From the NCBI GenBank assembly GCA_959022495.1, contig CAUEYX010000009.1, positions 1 to 64,000 of the forward strand: 64,000 nucleotides of DNA, given 5' to 3'. Shown one piece after another: positions 26,601 through 34,809 of the stretch. The notes under the pieces are model-generated. The model saw nothing but the letters and a program-made list of their open reading frames with translations. It made no database searches and was not told the DNA's origin. Both the position numbers and the translations under genes were made by a program. Position 1 is the stretch's first letter; every line of letters starts with the position of its first letter. The stretch comes from an uncultured Lachnospiraceae bacterium. Its GTDB lineage: Bacteria > Bacillota > Clostridia > Lachnospirales > Lachnospiraceae.

Positions 26601-27817
26601 AGCATGAGCTGGACATCTCTTCCGATTTCTCGCTCCAGGTGTTAAAAGATCCAAATGCTACGGCAGAGCAGCTTGCGGATTCTTCCTATCTTTCCAATGC
26701 GGCGAACTGGGTGACAGTCGCTGAATATAAAGACAATACAGAGAATGTGACAGACTACGAGTTTGAGGAACCAATTACGGCGCGGTACTACAGATTCTAT
26801 GTCTCTGACGGATGCCAGGACGGCGTGCCGTACGCAGCGACCCGTGTCTATGAGCTCAGGCTCTTTGGAGTGGATACGGCTACGGTATCCCGGACACACA
26901 GCCTGACAATCGATTCTTCGATCACAGGCGGAACAGTTACCACAGACGCCGGTAACTACGAAGAAGGGGCAAAGGTCAATGTTTATGTTGAAGCGGATGA
27001 AGGATATCATCTGGTGGAAGGCTCCCTGAAGTATAATGATACGGTAATCGAGGGGACAAGCTTCCTGATGCCGGCGGAGGATGTTGTCCTCACGGCTCAG
27101 TTTGAGGAAGATTCCCAGAAGCCTGAACCAGGCGAAGCGGACACTTCTGCGCTGGAGGCGCTTGTGACGGAAGCTTCCGGCATTGATCCTGACAAGTACA
27201 CGGAAGAGAGTGTAACTGTTCTGAATGCGGCGCTCAAAGAAGCCAATGATATTCTGGCAGAAACAGGGCTTACAGAGAAAGATCAGGATCGAATCGACGC
27301 GGCGGCAGAGGCGCTTCGCGCAGCCATTGACGCTCTTGTTCCACAGGAGGAGCCTGAACCGGGCAAAGCGGACACTTCTGCGCTGGAGGCACTTGTGACG
27401 GAAGCTTCCGGCATTGATCCTGACAAGTACACGGAAGAGAGTGTAACTGTTCTGAATGCGGCGCTCAAAGAAGCCAATGATATTCTGGCAGAAACAGGGC
27501 TTACAGAGAAAGACCAGGATCGGATCGATGCGGCAGCAGAAGCACTTCGCGCGGCCATCGATGGTCTTGTGGAATCCGGCGGAGAGAACCCTGGCGGGGA
27601 CAAGCCTGGAGAAGACACCCCTGGAGGAAATACTCCTGGTGGAGATTCCCAGACCCCTGGAGGAACTCAGGGCGGCGGACAGGGAACCCAGTCCGGCGGC
27701 GGTTCAAAAGTTCCGTCCACAGGAGACGGATGGAGTGTCCAGTTCTGGATCGTGCTTCTGGCTGTTTCCGCGGCAGGTATCTTGAGTGTTGGAAAGAGGC
27801 GAAATCACGGAAAGTGA
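23660..27817 (+). CDS. Surface GH84 beta-N-acetylglucosaminidase with CBM32-like and FIVAR modules
   Basis: 1385 aa. Signal peptide residues 1-28; F5/8-type carbohydrate-binding module (about 29-168); an N-terminal alpha/beta domain (about 181-320); the GH84 barrel (about 325-620) with catalytic pair Asp458-Asp459 in FGIFVDDIDF; helical and Ig-like parts; a second F5/8-like module (about 905-1075); then two almost identical FIVAR repeats and a Gly/Pro-rich wall-spanning linker. The tail VPSTGDG, a hydrophobic helix and KRRNHGK form a degenerate sortase signal. GH84 enzymes remove GlcNAc from mucin-type glycans by substrate-assisted catalysis. GGAGGAAAAAGA precedes the ATG. Confidence 0.93.
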   Translation: MKRVKKRAAGLLLAICMILSCLPVSAAASDNLALNKTATASEVESGTSFTADKAVDGNSETRWATNRDTKAEKTPQWLQIDFGSKVTFDTVDISWEQVNILSYEIQVSDDAGAGSWTTVYSRDSQPAMADESVTLDTPASGRYMRIYVSDFGGDWASVSIFEIGVYYFAGGGSGPVDPEGNYTIYPIPQKVTDEAGTIELTKTVNVIEEAGIDAVTHNRVDEVLTENGLTPQYSDGPSDTYTNLYVGINGSKGAADSLENIPRDVFAEGQNKYDMHVVKVFEEGDIVVLGKDSDAAYFGLATLEQMLEQTKDSQLKISTFEDYAFQKYRGCVEGYYGYPWSVEGTLSWFDFAKKYKMNIFLYGPKTDPYHLGLWDEDYPTEVTEEEAELGVRTQDEMRQFAEKAAQCNVDFVWVAHPAMKKPIDFTNETTVNEGVSRLMTKFDHMYDLGVRQFGIFVDDIDFSTAASTCDMQIYMLNQVQQKLYDTYNTEDAAAEAQVKPLFFTPAWYTTASSGASTYMPKFRALHEDIEICFTGNNVFSSISNSSASTFKNWIGRDPVMWWNYPVNDNADNIYYTNPINHFYSLDSNPTNLKGVISNPMNFSEASKVAFFGLADYTWNPQAFDAQENWEHSFNAILPDDPEMAEALKVVYGSLNYSYEPAELTRLYAQYGSGNEAAAASLMDKMYEIVDSVEKVETLKNSDDPVERLIVEEVQPGLNKLYDMAAAIGGAMAVVSSDDPVVQTHGYYIANEAYERLSIDRNVRYQVIALEGSGDDYYYSVWYANPSDTKMKGFVETAMSAIEGFDVDSLDTSSADIQSVSIVPSENVEVRQGESFQFTVDVTAAQEDVDDVIWSVEGGTGAGTTMSLNGILTLDTNELSPTVTVKAVSAYDETVFDTVEVSVADRVYVDPTIPTNQAFGATVLGASGSSGAGGSAENLFDESEDGSKWCPGDNTRYNHWVAFDLGADKTIYTWETVHAGIEHELDISSDFSLQVLKDPNATAEQLADSSYLSNAANWVTVAEYKDNTENVTDYEFEEPITARYYRFYVSDGCQDGVPYAATRVYELRLFGVDTATVSRTHSLTIDSSITGGTVTTDAGNYEEGAKVNVYVEADEGYHLVEGSLKYNDTVIEGTSFLMPAEDVVLTAQFEEDSQKPEPGEADTSALEALVTEASGIDPDKYTEESVTVLNAALKEANDILAETGLTEKDQDRIDAAAEALRAAIDALVPQEEPEPGKADTSALEALVTEASGIDPDKYTEESVTVLNAALKEANDILAETGLTEKDQDRIDAAAEALRAAIDGLVESGGENPGGDKPGEDTPGGNTPGGDSQTPGGTQGGGQGTQSGGGSKVPSTGDGWSVQFWIVLLAVSAAGILSVGKRRNHGK
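27137..27570 (+). repeat. Tandem 231-bp duplication encoding two FIVAR repeats
   Basis: The segment starting GCGGACACTTCTGCG at 27137 is repeated at 27368, a period of 231 bp (77 codons). The copies differ at only a handful of bases, mostly third positions. Such near-identity within one gene points to a recent duplication of the stalk module and makes copy number prone to change. Confidence 0.85.
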
Positions 27818-27852
27818 TTGAGAGACTGACGATCATTCAGCAGGGCCGGATG

Positions 27853-27886
27853 GGACGGATGGTTTCCGTTTCATCCGTTCCCTGGG
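27853..27886 (+). other. Hairpin between the GH84 and GH20 genes
   Basis: GGGACGGATG and CATCCGTTCCC form a 10-bp stem with one bulge around GTTTCCGTTT. No T tract follows, so it is probably an RNA stability or partial-termination element within a two-gene transcript. Confidence 0.45.
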
Positions 27887-27916
27887 TTATGTAGACTAGG
27901 AAAGGGATAACAAGTT

Positions 27917-30900
27917 ATGGGATTAAGGAAAAATAGAGGGATCAGAGCTCTTGCTGCTGTGATATCCGCAGCCTTTGTCGTGACCGGCATGCCGGCAGCG
28001 GGGATACCGGATGTGCAGGCGGCCGGGACGGAGCTGACGGGAGACGAGCTGGCGGCCCTGGTGAATCCCGTGGTACAGGAGTATGCAGTTGACCCGCAGG
28101 GCGGCAGCTGGACGATGACAGCGGACAGCCGTTTTGCGGTCCTGGCCACCAGTGAGAACGTAGAAAATGAGAGGCTGGCAGAGGTTGTCGCTCTGATCAA
28201 CTCTGAGTTTGCCGACAAAGAGATCGTGTCCTCTACACCTTCTGCTATGGTATACGCGAATGAAGGGGATGTTTCACCGGCAGATATTCTGATTACGGTT
28301 GCCGAGGATGGGACTGTGTGCGAAGAATCTGACAGCGGGGAAGCATATAAGATCGAGATCAGTGAAGACGGTGTGAAAGTAACTGGAGCAAGTGAGAACG
28401 GAGTTTTATATGCGCTTCGTACGATCCAGAACTATGTGACCGCAAATAACGGTCTTGCCTATGGTACGATCACGGACTATCCGGATGTGGCAGAGCGTCG
28501 GTTACACGTAGACTGCGGAAGAAAATATTTTACAAAAGAATGGTTCATCCGCCAGATCCGGGAGATGTCATATATGAAAATGAATACCCTGGAGATGCAT
28601 TTTTCCGAGAATCTGGGATTTGGCATTGAGTGTAAGACGGATCCGTCGATCACCTCGGAGAAGTACCTTACCCACGAAGAGGTGAGGGAGATCCTGGCTG
28701 AAGCAGAGAAATATGGGATCAAAGTCATCCCGTCTTTTGATACTCCGGGACATGTAGATCAGATCCTGAAAGCACATCCTGAGTATGGACAGATTGATAA
28801 GGATGGAAATCATTACAAATCCGGGCTGGATGTAACAAATCCGGAGGCAGTGGCTTATATCAGGAGCCTGTATGACGAGTATATGGAGTTATTTGAGGGA
28901 TGCACAGACTTCCATATCGGCGGAGATGAATATATGGAGTTCGACCGTGCGCCGTTCACCACACAATATAAGTCGGTGCTCAATGAATACGCGGTTGAGA
29001 CGCTCGGCGAGGGCTATATCTGGAAAGACGTGATGGCGAACTATATTAATGAGCTTGCCGAGTATGTATATTCAAAAGGATTTAAGCCGCGTGTGTTTAA
29101 CGACGGACTCTACTATGGAGAGACAGACTGGGAAGGCGCCCAGAAGATCGTGATGCACGATTATATCGGCATTGATTACTGGTCAAAAATGTCCTGGAAT
29201 CCGTCGATTGCCGGGATGCAGACATTTATAAATAAAGGGCATCAGGATATTTACAATTTTAACTCAACCTATTTCTATTATGTACTGCGAAATGATAAGC
29301 CGACAGATGGACGAGAGCAGCATTCCTTTGATTACATTGATCAGGACAGAAGAATTTTCGAAGAATGGACACCCGGAAAATTTGCGGCCTACACAGCGCC
29401 TGATGATGCACCCTATATTGCCGGGGCTTCAATGGGTATCTGGTGTGATAACCCGAATATCGTGACCGAGGATGTGATAGCGGAGGATGTAGCGGATGAG
29501 ATGCGCTCTCTGGCCACAAAATCCTGGAATGTAGACAGTAATGATACCATGGATTTTGAAGAATTCAAGGAAAAATATACGGTTCTCGGCCATGTGGCAG
29601 GGTATGAAAAGGGATCGGAACTTCCGGACGCGGGAGAATTCCAAAATGCGGAAAGTCTTGGAAAGGTGACACTGCGCTACGTCAGTGACACTGGTAAAGT
29701 ACTGAAAAACGATGTTGTAAAATATGGAAATGTGGGGCAGGAGTACAGCTTTGAAGCGGAAGAGATCTACGGATACCGCCTGATTTCAGACAGCACAGTT
29801 TCAGGCAGTTATTTATCTGAAGGAGAAACCTATGAGTTTATCTATACTCTGGACTGTGATAAATCCGAGCTCGAGCAGGAGCTGGCGGACAGGCTGAATG
29901 ATGCGGACTACATTGCAGAAACATTTACAGCATATCAGGAGGCATATGCGGCGGCAGAGGAAGTGAACGGACGTGTGGACAGCGAGCAGACAGAAGTCGA
30001 TGAAGCGCTGGCAGATCTTCAGGAAGCAAAAGGTCAGGCCGTGTTCCTTGTGAATTATCCGCTTTACGTAGAGACGCAGTATCCGCTCAGTGATATCGGT
30101 TATGCGTCCGGGTATAGTGAATACAAAGCTGCTGTTGAGGAAGCGAAGGATGTCCTGTATGCCCAGGGAGATGACCAGGAGGCAGTTAAGAGCGCGCTGG
30201 CAGCGATTGAGGAAGCTAAAAGCGGACTTAGGAAGCCTGATCCGGGGACACCGGAGGTATCGGCGGATGACGCATATTATACCACGTATTCCTACGATAA
30301 AATGCTGGACGGGAATGAGGCTACAAAGTGCTGGTTCAAGATTGACCAGACAGCGGGACATCAGTTTACATTTGTGTTCCCTGTGGCAGTGAATATGTCC
30401 CAGGTCAGGATTGTCCAGGCGGCAGACGCGGGCGCAGACTATATTGAGGGCGCCCAGGTGCAGATCTCAACGGACCAGAACAGCTGGCAGACAGTGGGGC
30501 TGATTGACCCGGAGAGCCAGGATACAACGTTCTCCTTTGAGGCAGCTCCTGTAAGATATGTGCGTGTGATGCTGACTGAGACCAAGAAAAACTGGTATCA
30601 GATTGCAGAAGTGTATTTTACTTATGAAGAGATCCCTGAGGATACATCTATGCGCGACCTGATCAGTGAGGCAGAAGCAGTGGACATCAGCGGAAAGGAT
30701 GCCGGACTTGTGAACACAATGATCAGCGCGCTCATCGATGCTCAGAAACTGTATGCCGCGGGAAGCCAGGATACAGAGAGCGCAATGGCGGCTCTGAGAG
30801 AAGCGATTGACGCCGTGAAAAATTATGTGCCTGAGGCGGACAAGAGCGGACTGCTCGACGCGATCGCTGAGGCTGAGAAGATTGATCAGAGTCTGTATAC

Positions 30901-31300
30901 AGAAGAAAGTGTGCAGGCATTGAAGGAGAAGCTTGAAGCGGCAGAGGCTGTGGCGGATCTGTATCTGACAGAGGCTGAGCAGGAGAGAGTGGACACTGCG
31001 GAGGCAGAGCTTCGGCAGGCAGTCGCTGCTCTTGTACTGAAGCCGGAAGATAAACCGGGTGAAGGTGACAAACCGGAAGATAAGCCGCCGGTGGAAGATC
31101 CGGGTGAAGACACACCTCCTGCAGGTGATCCGGGAACAGAAAAACCGTCAGGCAGTACTTCTGCGTCAGGCGCAGAGAACTTGACAGGGCAGACGCCAAA
31201 GACCGGAGATTATGAGAGCTTATCCATGTGGGGAGCTGTTATGATTCTTGCGGCAGGCGCAGTTGCAGCTGTTCTTCGAAAGAAAAAAGAAATAAAGTAA
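27917..31300 (+). CDS. Surface GH20 beta-N-acetylhexosaminidase with CBM32 and FIVAR modules
   Basis: 1127 aa. Signal peptide about 1-36, GH20b domain (about 70-190), GH20 barrel (about 192-540) starting RLHVDCGRKYF, with FHIGGDEYM carrying the catalytic Asp337-Glu338 pair. After it come a MucBP-like strand-rich segment, a FIVAR-like helical repeat, an F5/8 module (about 785-900), two more FIVAR repeats, a Pro/Glu-rich linker and the sorting signal TPKTGDY, helix, RKKKEIK. The enzyme should release GlcNAc/GalNAc, or lacto-N-biose in some subfamilies. It follows GH84 by 99 bp without a clear terminator, so both are probably co-expressed. Confidence 0.92.
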   Translation: MGLRKNRGIRALAAVISAAFVVTGMPAAGIPDVQAAGTELTGDELAALVNPVVQEYAVDPQGGSWTMTADSRFAVLATSENVENERLAEVVALINSEFADKEIVSSTPSAMVYANEGDVSPADILITVAEDGTVCEESDSGEAYKIEISEDGVKVTGASENGVLYALRTIQNYVTANNGLAYGTITDYPDVAERRLHVDCGRKYFTKEWFIRQIREMSYMKMNTLEMHFSENLGFGIECKTDPSITSEKYLTHEEVREILAEAEKYGIKVIPSFDTPGHVDQILKAHPEYGQIDKDGNHYKSGLDVTNPEAVAYIRSLYDEYMELFEGCTDFHIGGDEYMEFDRAPFTTQYKSVLNEYAVETLGEGYIWKDVMANYINELAEYVYSKGFKPRVFNDGLYYGETDWEGAQKIVMHDYIGIDYWSKMSWNPSIAGMQTFINKGHQDIYNFNSTYFYYVLRNDKPTDGREQHSFDYIDQDRRIFEEWTPGKFAAYTAPDDAPYIAGASMGIWCDNPNIVTEDVIAEDVADEMRSLATKSWNVDSNDTMDFEEFKEKYTVLGHVAGYEKGSELPDAGEFQNAESLGKVTLRYVSDTGKVLKNDVVKYGNVGQEYSFEAEEIYGYRLISDSTVSGSYLSEGETYEFIYTLDCDKSELEQELADRLNDADYIAETFTAYQEAYAAAEEVNGRVDSEQTEVDEALADLQEAKGQAVFLVNYPLYVETQYPLSDIGYASGYSEYKAAVEEAKDVLYAQGDDQEAVKSALAAIEEAKSGLRKPDPGTPEVSADDAYYTTYSYDKMLDGNEATKCWFKIDQTAGHQFTFVFPVAVNMSQVRIVQAADAGADYIEGAQVQISTDQNSWQTVGLIDPESQDTTFSFEAAPVRYVRVMLTETKKNWYQIAEVYFTYEEIPEDTSMRDLISEAEAVDISGKDAGLVNTMISALIDAQKLYAAGSQDTESAMAALREAIDAVKNYVPEADKSGLLDAIAEAEKIDQSLYTEESVQALKEKLEAAEAVADLYLTEAEQERVDTAEAELRQAVAALVLKPEDKPGEGDKPEDKPPVEDPGEDTPPAGDPGTEKPSGSTSASGAENLTGQTPKTGDYESLSMWGAVMILAAGAVAAVLRKKKEIK

Positions 31301-31312
31301 AATGCATATAAG

Positions 31313-31357
31313 AAAAGCGTCCCTTTTGTCATCTGATGACAGCGGGGGCGCTTTTAC
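31313..31357. terminator. Bidirectional terminator between GH20 and the DtxR-type gene
   Basis: AAAAGCGTCCC pairs with GGGGGCGCTTTT, and the loop contains the smaller dyad GTCATCTGATGAC. A and T runs on the two sides allow termination on both strands. Confidence 0.7.
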
Positions 31358-31378
31358 TGTGCTTTTGGCGGCGTGCGC

Positions 31379-31738
31379 TTATTTGATATGCCGCTTGATC
31401 GCTTCAAAGCTTTCAGAACTAATCACGTGTTCGATTCGGCATGCATCGTCGGCAGCAGTTTTCGCGTCAACGCCCAGACGTTCCAGCCAGGAAGAGAGAA
31501 GTGTATGACGCTCATAGATCCGGTCCGCGATCTCTTTTCCCGAAGGAGTGAGGGTGATATATCCTTCCGGAGAAACGATAATATGTTCGTTTTCCCGCAG
31601 CTTTTTCATAGCCACACTCACACTTGATTTCTTAAAATTTAGTTCTGTCGCAATATCCACGGAACGTACGACCGGAAGCTTCTGGCTTAAGACCAGGATC
31701 GTTTCCAGATAGTTTTCAGCAGATTCGTTTGTATGCAT
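31379..31738 (-). CDS. DtxR/MntR-family metal-dependent repressor
   Basis: 119 aa. Winged helix (ETILVLSQKLPVVRSVDIATELNFKKSSVSVAMKKL) followed by the metal-binding/dimer domain with ERH and CRIEHVIS, the expected His/Glu/Cys ligands. It lacks the C-terminal SH3-like domain, as in short MntR-like members. Start at 31738 is chosen because AGGTGG lies 5 nt upstream; the frame extends nine codons further with no such site. It is divergent from feoA, and box-like palindromes in the feoA and feoB promoters make it the likely iron or manganese-dependent repressor of this locus. Confidence 0.85.
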   Translation of the reverse strand: MHTNESAENYLETILVLSQKLPVVRSVDIATELNFKKSSVSVAMKKLRENEHIIVSPEGYITLTPSGKEIADRIYERHTLLSSWLERLGVDAKTAADDACRIEHVISSESFEAIKRHIK

Positions 31739-31898
31739 GATGTCCACCTCGCTCGTATCATTCAAAGTTTATCGCTCTCTGTAAAAAGAGGGCCGTATTT
31801 TTAACAAGTATAACATAACCGGATTTTAAGGGCAAATCCGATTTCTATAAAAGCATGAAAAACATCATAAAAATCGGAAAATTTTGTTAGCAAAAGGA

Positions 31899-31928
31899 TT
31901 GACAAATATAAAATGTTAGTTTAAACTA
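31899..31928 (+). promoter_or_regulatory. feoA promoter overlapped by a metal-repressor-like palindrome
   Basis: TTGACA (31899-31904) and TAAACT (31922-31927) with a 17-bp spacer. The perfect palindrome TAGTTTAAACTA (31917-31928) covers the -10 box, and the broader GTTAGTTTAAACTATC resembles DtxR-family boxes. Repression by metal-loaded DtxR protein is the natural reading. Confidence 0.65.
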
Positions 31929-32011
31929 TCTTCTGTTAGAAGGTGAAATATAAACGGACCAGATTTCAACGGACGGTTATAAAATGATATTTTTGAGAGG
32001 ATAGAGGCAGT

Positions 32012-32224
32012 ATGAATTTACTGGAAGCCAAGGAAGGCGAAGAGTATTGTATAAAAGATATCGTGACAGATGATGAAGAACTGGAGGCTTTTTTATTTTC
32101 TCTGGGATGTTACAGCGGTGAACCGATCACTGTGGTTTCGCGTGTAAGGGGCGGCTGCGTGGTCTCGATCAAGGATGGCAGATATAATATTGATACTGAT
32201 TTAGCGAAAGCTATTTCAATATAA
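32012..32224 (+). CDS. feoA: Ferrous iron transport protein A
   Basis: 70 aa, a small SH3-like cytoplasmic protein that supports FeoB. It has the typical LGCYSGEPITVVSRVRGG turn and ends with ISI. GAGG lies 6-8 nt before the ATG. It is followed by a terminator and a second promoter, so it can be expressed separately from feoB. Confidence 0.9.
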   Translation: MNLLEAKEGEEYCIKDIVTDDEELEAFLFSLGCYSGEPITVVSRVRGGCVVSIKDGRYNIDTDLAKAISI

Positions 32225-32237
32225 AATAAAAGAAAAG

Positions 32238-32263
32238 TAGTAATTCAGGTTACTATTTTTTTT
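32238..32263 (+). terminator. Terminator between feoA and feoB
   Basis: TAGTAA and TTACTA form a 6-bp stem around TTCAGG, followed by eight T residues. Confidence 0.7.
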
Positions 32264-32289
32264 ACACAAAGGTTAGTTGACACTAATTG
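32261..32289 (+). promoter_or_regulatory. Possible feoB promoter with a second metal-box-like dyad
   Basis: TTTACA (32261-32266) and TAATTG (32284-32289) are 17 bp apart. TTAGTTGACACTAA (32273-32286), with 5-bp arms TTAGT/ACTAA, lies within the spacer and -10 box. Its left half GTTAGTT is identical to that in the feoA promoter. Confidence 0.5.
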
Positions 32290-32312
32290 CAATGAAGGAG
32301 GAGATTTGTAAA

Positions 32313-34313
32313 ATGAGAATTGCTTTTGCGGGGAACCCGAACAGCGGCAAGACCACCATGTATAACGCGCTGACAGGAAGGAACGAGCGCGTGGGAAACT
32401 GGGCCGGTGTTACGGTAGAGCGGAAGGAGAGCCTGATCAAGAAGGCTTATTACAGCGGAGCGGAGGAACTGACTGCAGTGGACCTCCCGGGCGCTTATTC
32501 GATGTCTCCATTTACTTCTGAGGAGAGCATCACAAGCAGTTATGTAAAAAATGAGCATCCCGATGCAATTATCAATATTGTAGATGCGACAAACTTAAGT
32601 CGAAGCCTGTTTTTTACAACGCAGCTCCTTGAGCTGGGCGTTCCGGTAGTGGTTGCCTTGAATAAGAGTGATATTACGGATAAAAAGCAGACGAAAATCG
32701 ATGAAAAACTGCTGTCAGAGAAATTAGGCTGTCCCGTTGTCAGGACCATCTCCACTTCCTCGGGACACGAGGGGCTGAAAGAGGCTGTCACTCAGGCTGC
32801 TTCCTTAAAAGGGAGAGGACAGAAAGCTCCATACGTCCAGGATGATATCGATCTGAAGGACAAAAAGGCAGTGGAGGCTGCGGACAGGAAACGTTTTGAG
32901 TTTGTAAATAGTATTGTTAAGCAGGTAGAGAAGAGGAAGGTCTTTACAAAAGATAAAAATATACAGGACAAGATTGACGCGGTCATTACACATAAAATCA
33001 TCGGTATACCGATTTTCGTGGGCGTAATTTTCCTTGTGTTTTACATATCACAGACCACGCTCGGCACATGGATCGCGGACTGGCTGGTTGCTCAGATCGA
33101 GACCTTCCAGGCCTGGGTCGGCGGACTGATGGAAAACGCGAATCCCCTGCTCTACGCACTCCTTGTAGACGGCATCATCGGCGGCGTGGGAGCGGTTGTC
33201 GGTTTCCTTCCGCTGGTAATGGTGATGTACTTCCTTATTGCTCTTTTGGAAGACTGCGGTTATATGGCGCGCGCGACAGTGGTTCTTGATCCAATCTTTA
33301 AGAGAGTGGGTCTTTCCGGTAAATCTGTTATTCCGATGGTGATCGGTACCGGATGCGCGATTCCGGGTGTCATGGCCTGCCGTACGATCCGCAATGAGCG
33401 GGAGCGCAGAACCACCGCGATGCTGACTCCGTTTATGCCGTGTGGAGCAAAGATCCCGGTGATCGCTCTGTTTGCCGGAGCGTTTTTTGCCGACGCATGG
33501 TGGGTGTCTGCTACAATGTACCTGGTGGGGATTGTGCTTGTTCTTCTGGGAGCGCTGCTCGTAAAGAGAATTACAGGTCAGAAATACCGTAAGTCATTCT
33601 TTATCATTGAGCTTCCGGAATACAAACTGCCAAGCTTGAAGAGAGCGTGCGTATCCATGCTGGAGAGAGGAAAGGCTTATATTATTAAAGCCGGAACAAT
33701 CATTCTGGTGTGCAACACAGTTGTCCAGATTATGCAGACATTCAACTGGCAGTTCCAGCTGGTGGAAGAAGGCGCGGAGAGTACTTCGATTCTTGCCAGC
33801 ATTGCACATCCGTTCGCAATTCTGTTTATCCCGCTTGGATTTGGGGTATGGCAGCTTGCGGCGGCAGCCATTACAGGCTTTATCGCAAAGGAAAATGTAG
33901 TTGGTACTTTGGCAGTTGTTTACGGTGTTACCAACCTGATCGATACAGATGAGCTGGCCTTGGTTGGCAGCGGAAATGAAGTGGCTGCGGTTATGGCCCT
34001 CACGAAAGCAGCAGCTCTGGCTTACCTGATGTTTAACCTGTATACTCCGCCGTGTTTCGCGGCGCTGGGAGCTATGAACTCTGAGATGAAGAGTGGAAAA
34101 TGGCTTCTTGGCGGTATCTGCCTCCAGCTTGCGACAGGTTATACGGTGGCATTCTTTGTATACCAGATCGGCACTCTGATTACGACGGGTGCGCTTGGAA
34201 CAGCATTTGTTCCGGGACTAATTGCTGTGCTTGTATTTGTGGCAGTTGTTATATGGAGAATCCGTAAGTCGGATAGAGAATTTGCGGCAGAATATAGTCT
34301 GCATGCACAATAA
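32313..34313 (+). CDS. feoB: Ferrous iron transporter B
   Basis: 666 aa. The N-terminal G domain has GNPNSGKTT (G1, residues 7-15), DLPGAYSM (G3) and NKSD (G4), then a helical bundle and the membrane part with two Gate repeats, including IGTGCAIPGVMACRTI and PCGAKIPVIALFAG. The ATG at 32313 has GGAGGAG upstream; an in-frame start at 32277 lies inside the regulatory dyad. It imports Fe(II) under anoxic conditions. The linked genes downstream extend the system. Confidence 0.96.
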   Translation: MRIAFAGNPNSGKTTMYNALTGRNERVGNWAGVTVERKESLIKKAYYSGAEELTAVDLPGAYSMSPFTSEESITSSYVKNEHPDAIINIVDATNLSRSLFFTTQLLELGVPVVVALNKSDITDKKQTKIDEKLLSEKLGCPVVRTISTSSGHEGLKEAVTQAASLKGRGQKAPYVQDDIDLKDKKAVEAADRKRFEFVNSIVKQVEKRKVFTKDKNIQDKIDAVITHKIIGIPIFVGVIFLVFYISQTTLGTWIADWLVAQIETFQAWVGGLMENANPLLYALLVDGIIGGVGAVVGFLPLVMVMYFLIALLEDCGYMARATVVLDPIFKRVGLSGKSVIPMVIGTGCAIPGVMACRTIRNERERRTTAMLTPFMPCGAKIPVIALFAGAFFADAWWVSATMYLVGIVLVLLGALLVKRITGQKYRKSFFIIELPEYKLPSLKRACVSMLERGKAYIIKAGTIILVCNTVVQIMQTFNWQFQLVEEGAESTSILASIAHPFAILFIPLGFGVWQLAAAAITGFIAKENVVGTLAVVYGVTNLIDTDELALVGSGNEVAAVMALTKAAALAYLMFNLYTPPCFAALGAMNSEMKSGKWLLGGICLQLATGYTVAFFVYQIGTLITTGALGTAFVPGLIAVLVFVAVVIWRIRKSDREFAAEYSLHAQ

Positions 34314-34327
34314 TAAGTAGAACGGTC

Positions 34328-34363
34328 AGCGGTGGACAGAGAGGGAGCTTTGTCCGCCGTTTG
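34328..34363 (+). other. Hairpin after feoB
   Basis: CGGTGGACA pairs with TGTCCGCCG (one U-G pair) around a 12-nt loop. The downstream tract is short, so this may be only a partial terminator between feoB and the Cys-rich/HMA gene. Confidence 0.4.
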
Positions 34364-34418
34364 GCGTTCTATCTGAGACAGAAACTGAGATTATGTTTTT
34401 TAAGAAAGGATGCTTTTT

Positions 34419-34793
34419 ATGGCAGATTTTGTTGCGGCTGTCATTCTGCTGATCCTGGTTGGAGGAGCGGCGGCATATATTGTAAAAGCTAAGAAAAGCG
34501 GGGTGAAGTGTATCGGCTGTCCCGCCGGCGGAAGCTGTCCCGGCAGCGGGAAACTGCCCAGAAAAAAACTGGATGCTCCGGTGATTGGCACGAAAATCAT
34601 TAAAATCTCGGGCATGCACTGCCAGAACTGTGTTAATAGTGTGACGAATGCGCTGAATGCTGTTGACGGCGTTTCTGCAAAAGTGAGCCTGAGCAGCGGC
34701 AGCGCTGAGGTCTCGTATGACCGAACAGTGGATGAACTTGAATTGAGACGTGCCGTGGAGGAAGCGGGATTCGAGGCAATCAGTATTTTATAG
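34419..34793 (+). CDS. FeoB-associated Cys-rich membrane protein fused to an HMA domain
   Basis: 124 aa. Residues 2-22 form one transmembrane helix, followed by KKSGVKCIGCPAGGSCPG, the Cys-rich tail of FeoB-associated small proteins (FeoC-like position, FeoB_associated family). A linker leads to a complete heavy-metal-associated ferredoxin fold (about 51-124) with the metal-binding ISGMHCQNC. So one protein couples a membrane Cys cluster to a soluble metallochaperone domain. ATG 34419 has GAAAGGA upstream. It could hand Fe(II) or another metal between FeoB and the P-type ATPase encoded downstream; inference. Confidence 0.75.
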   Translation: MADFVAAVILLILVGGAAAYIVKAKKSGVKCIGCPAGGSCPGSGKLPRKKLDAPVIGTKIIKISGMHCQNCVNSVTNALNAVDGVSAKVSLSSGSAEVSYDRTVDELELRRAVEEAGFEAISIL

Positions 34794-34809
34794 GAGCTGG
34801 GAGGCTGTT

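Noticed and set aside
27283..27618. Minus-strand frames in the FIVAR region of the GH84 gene
   Set aside because: Mirror of the Ala/Glu-rich repeats; no ribosome binding site and within a well-supported gene.
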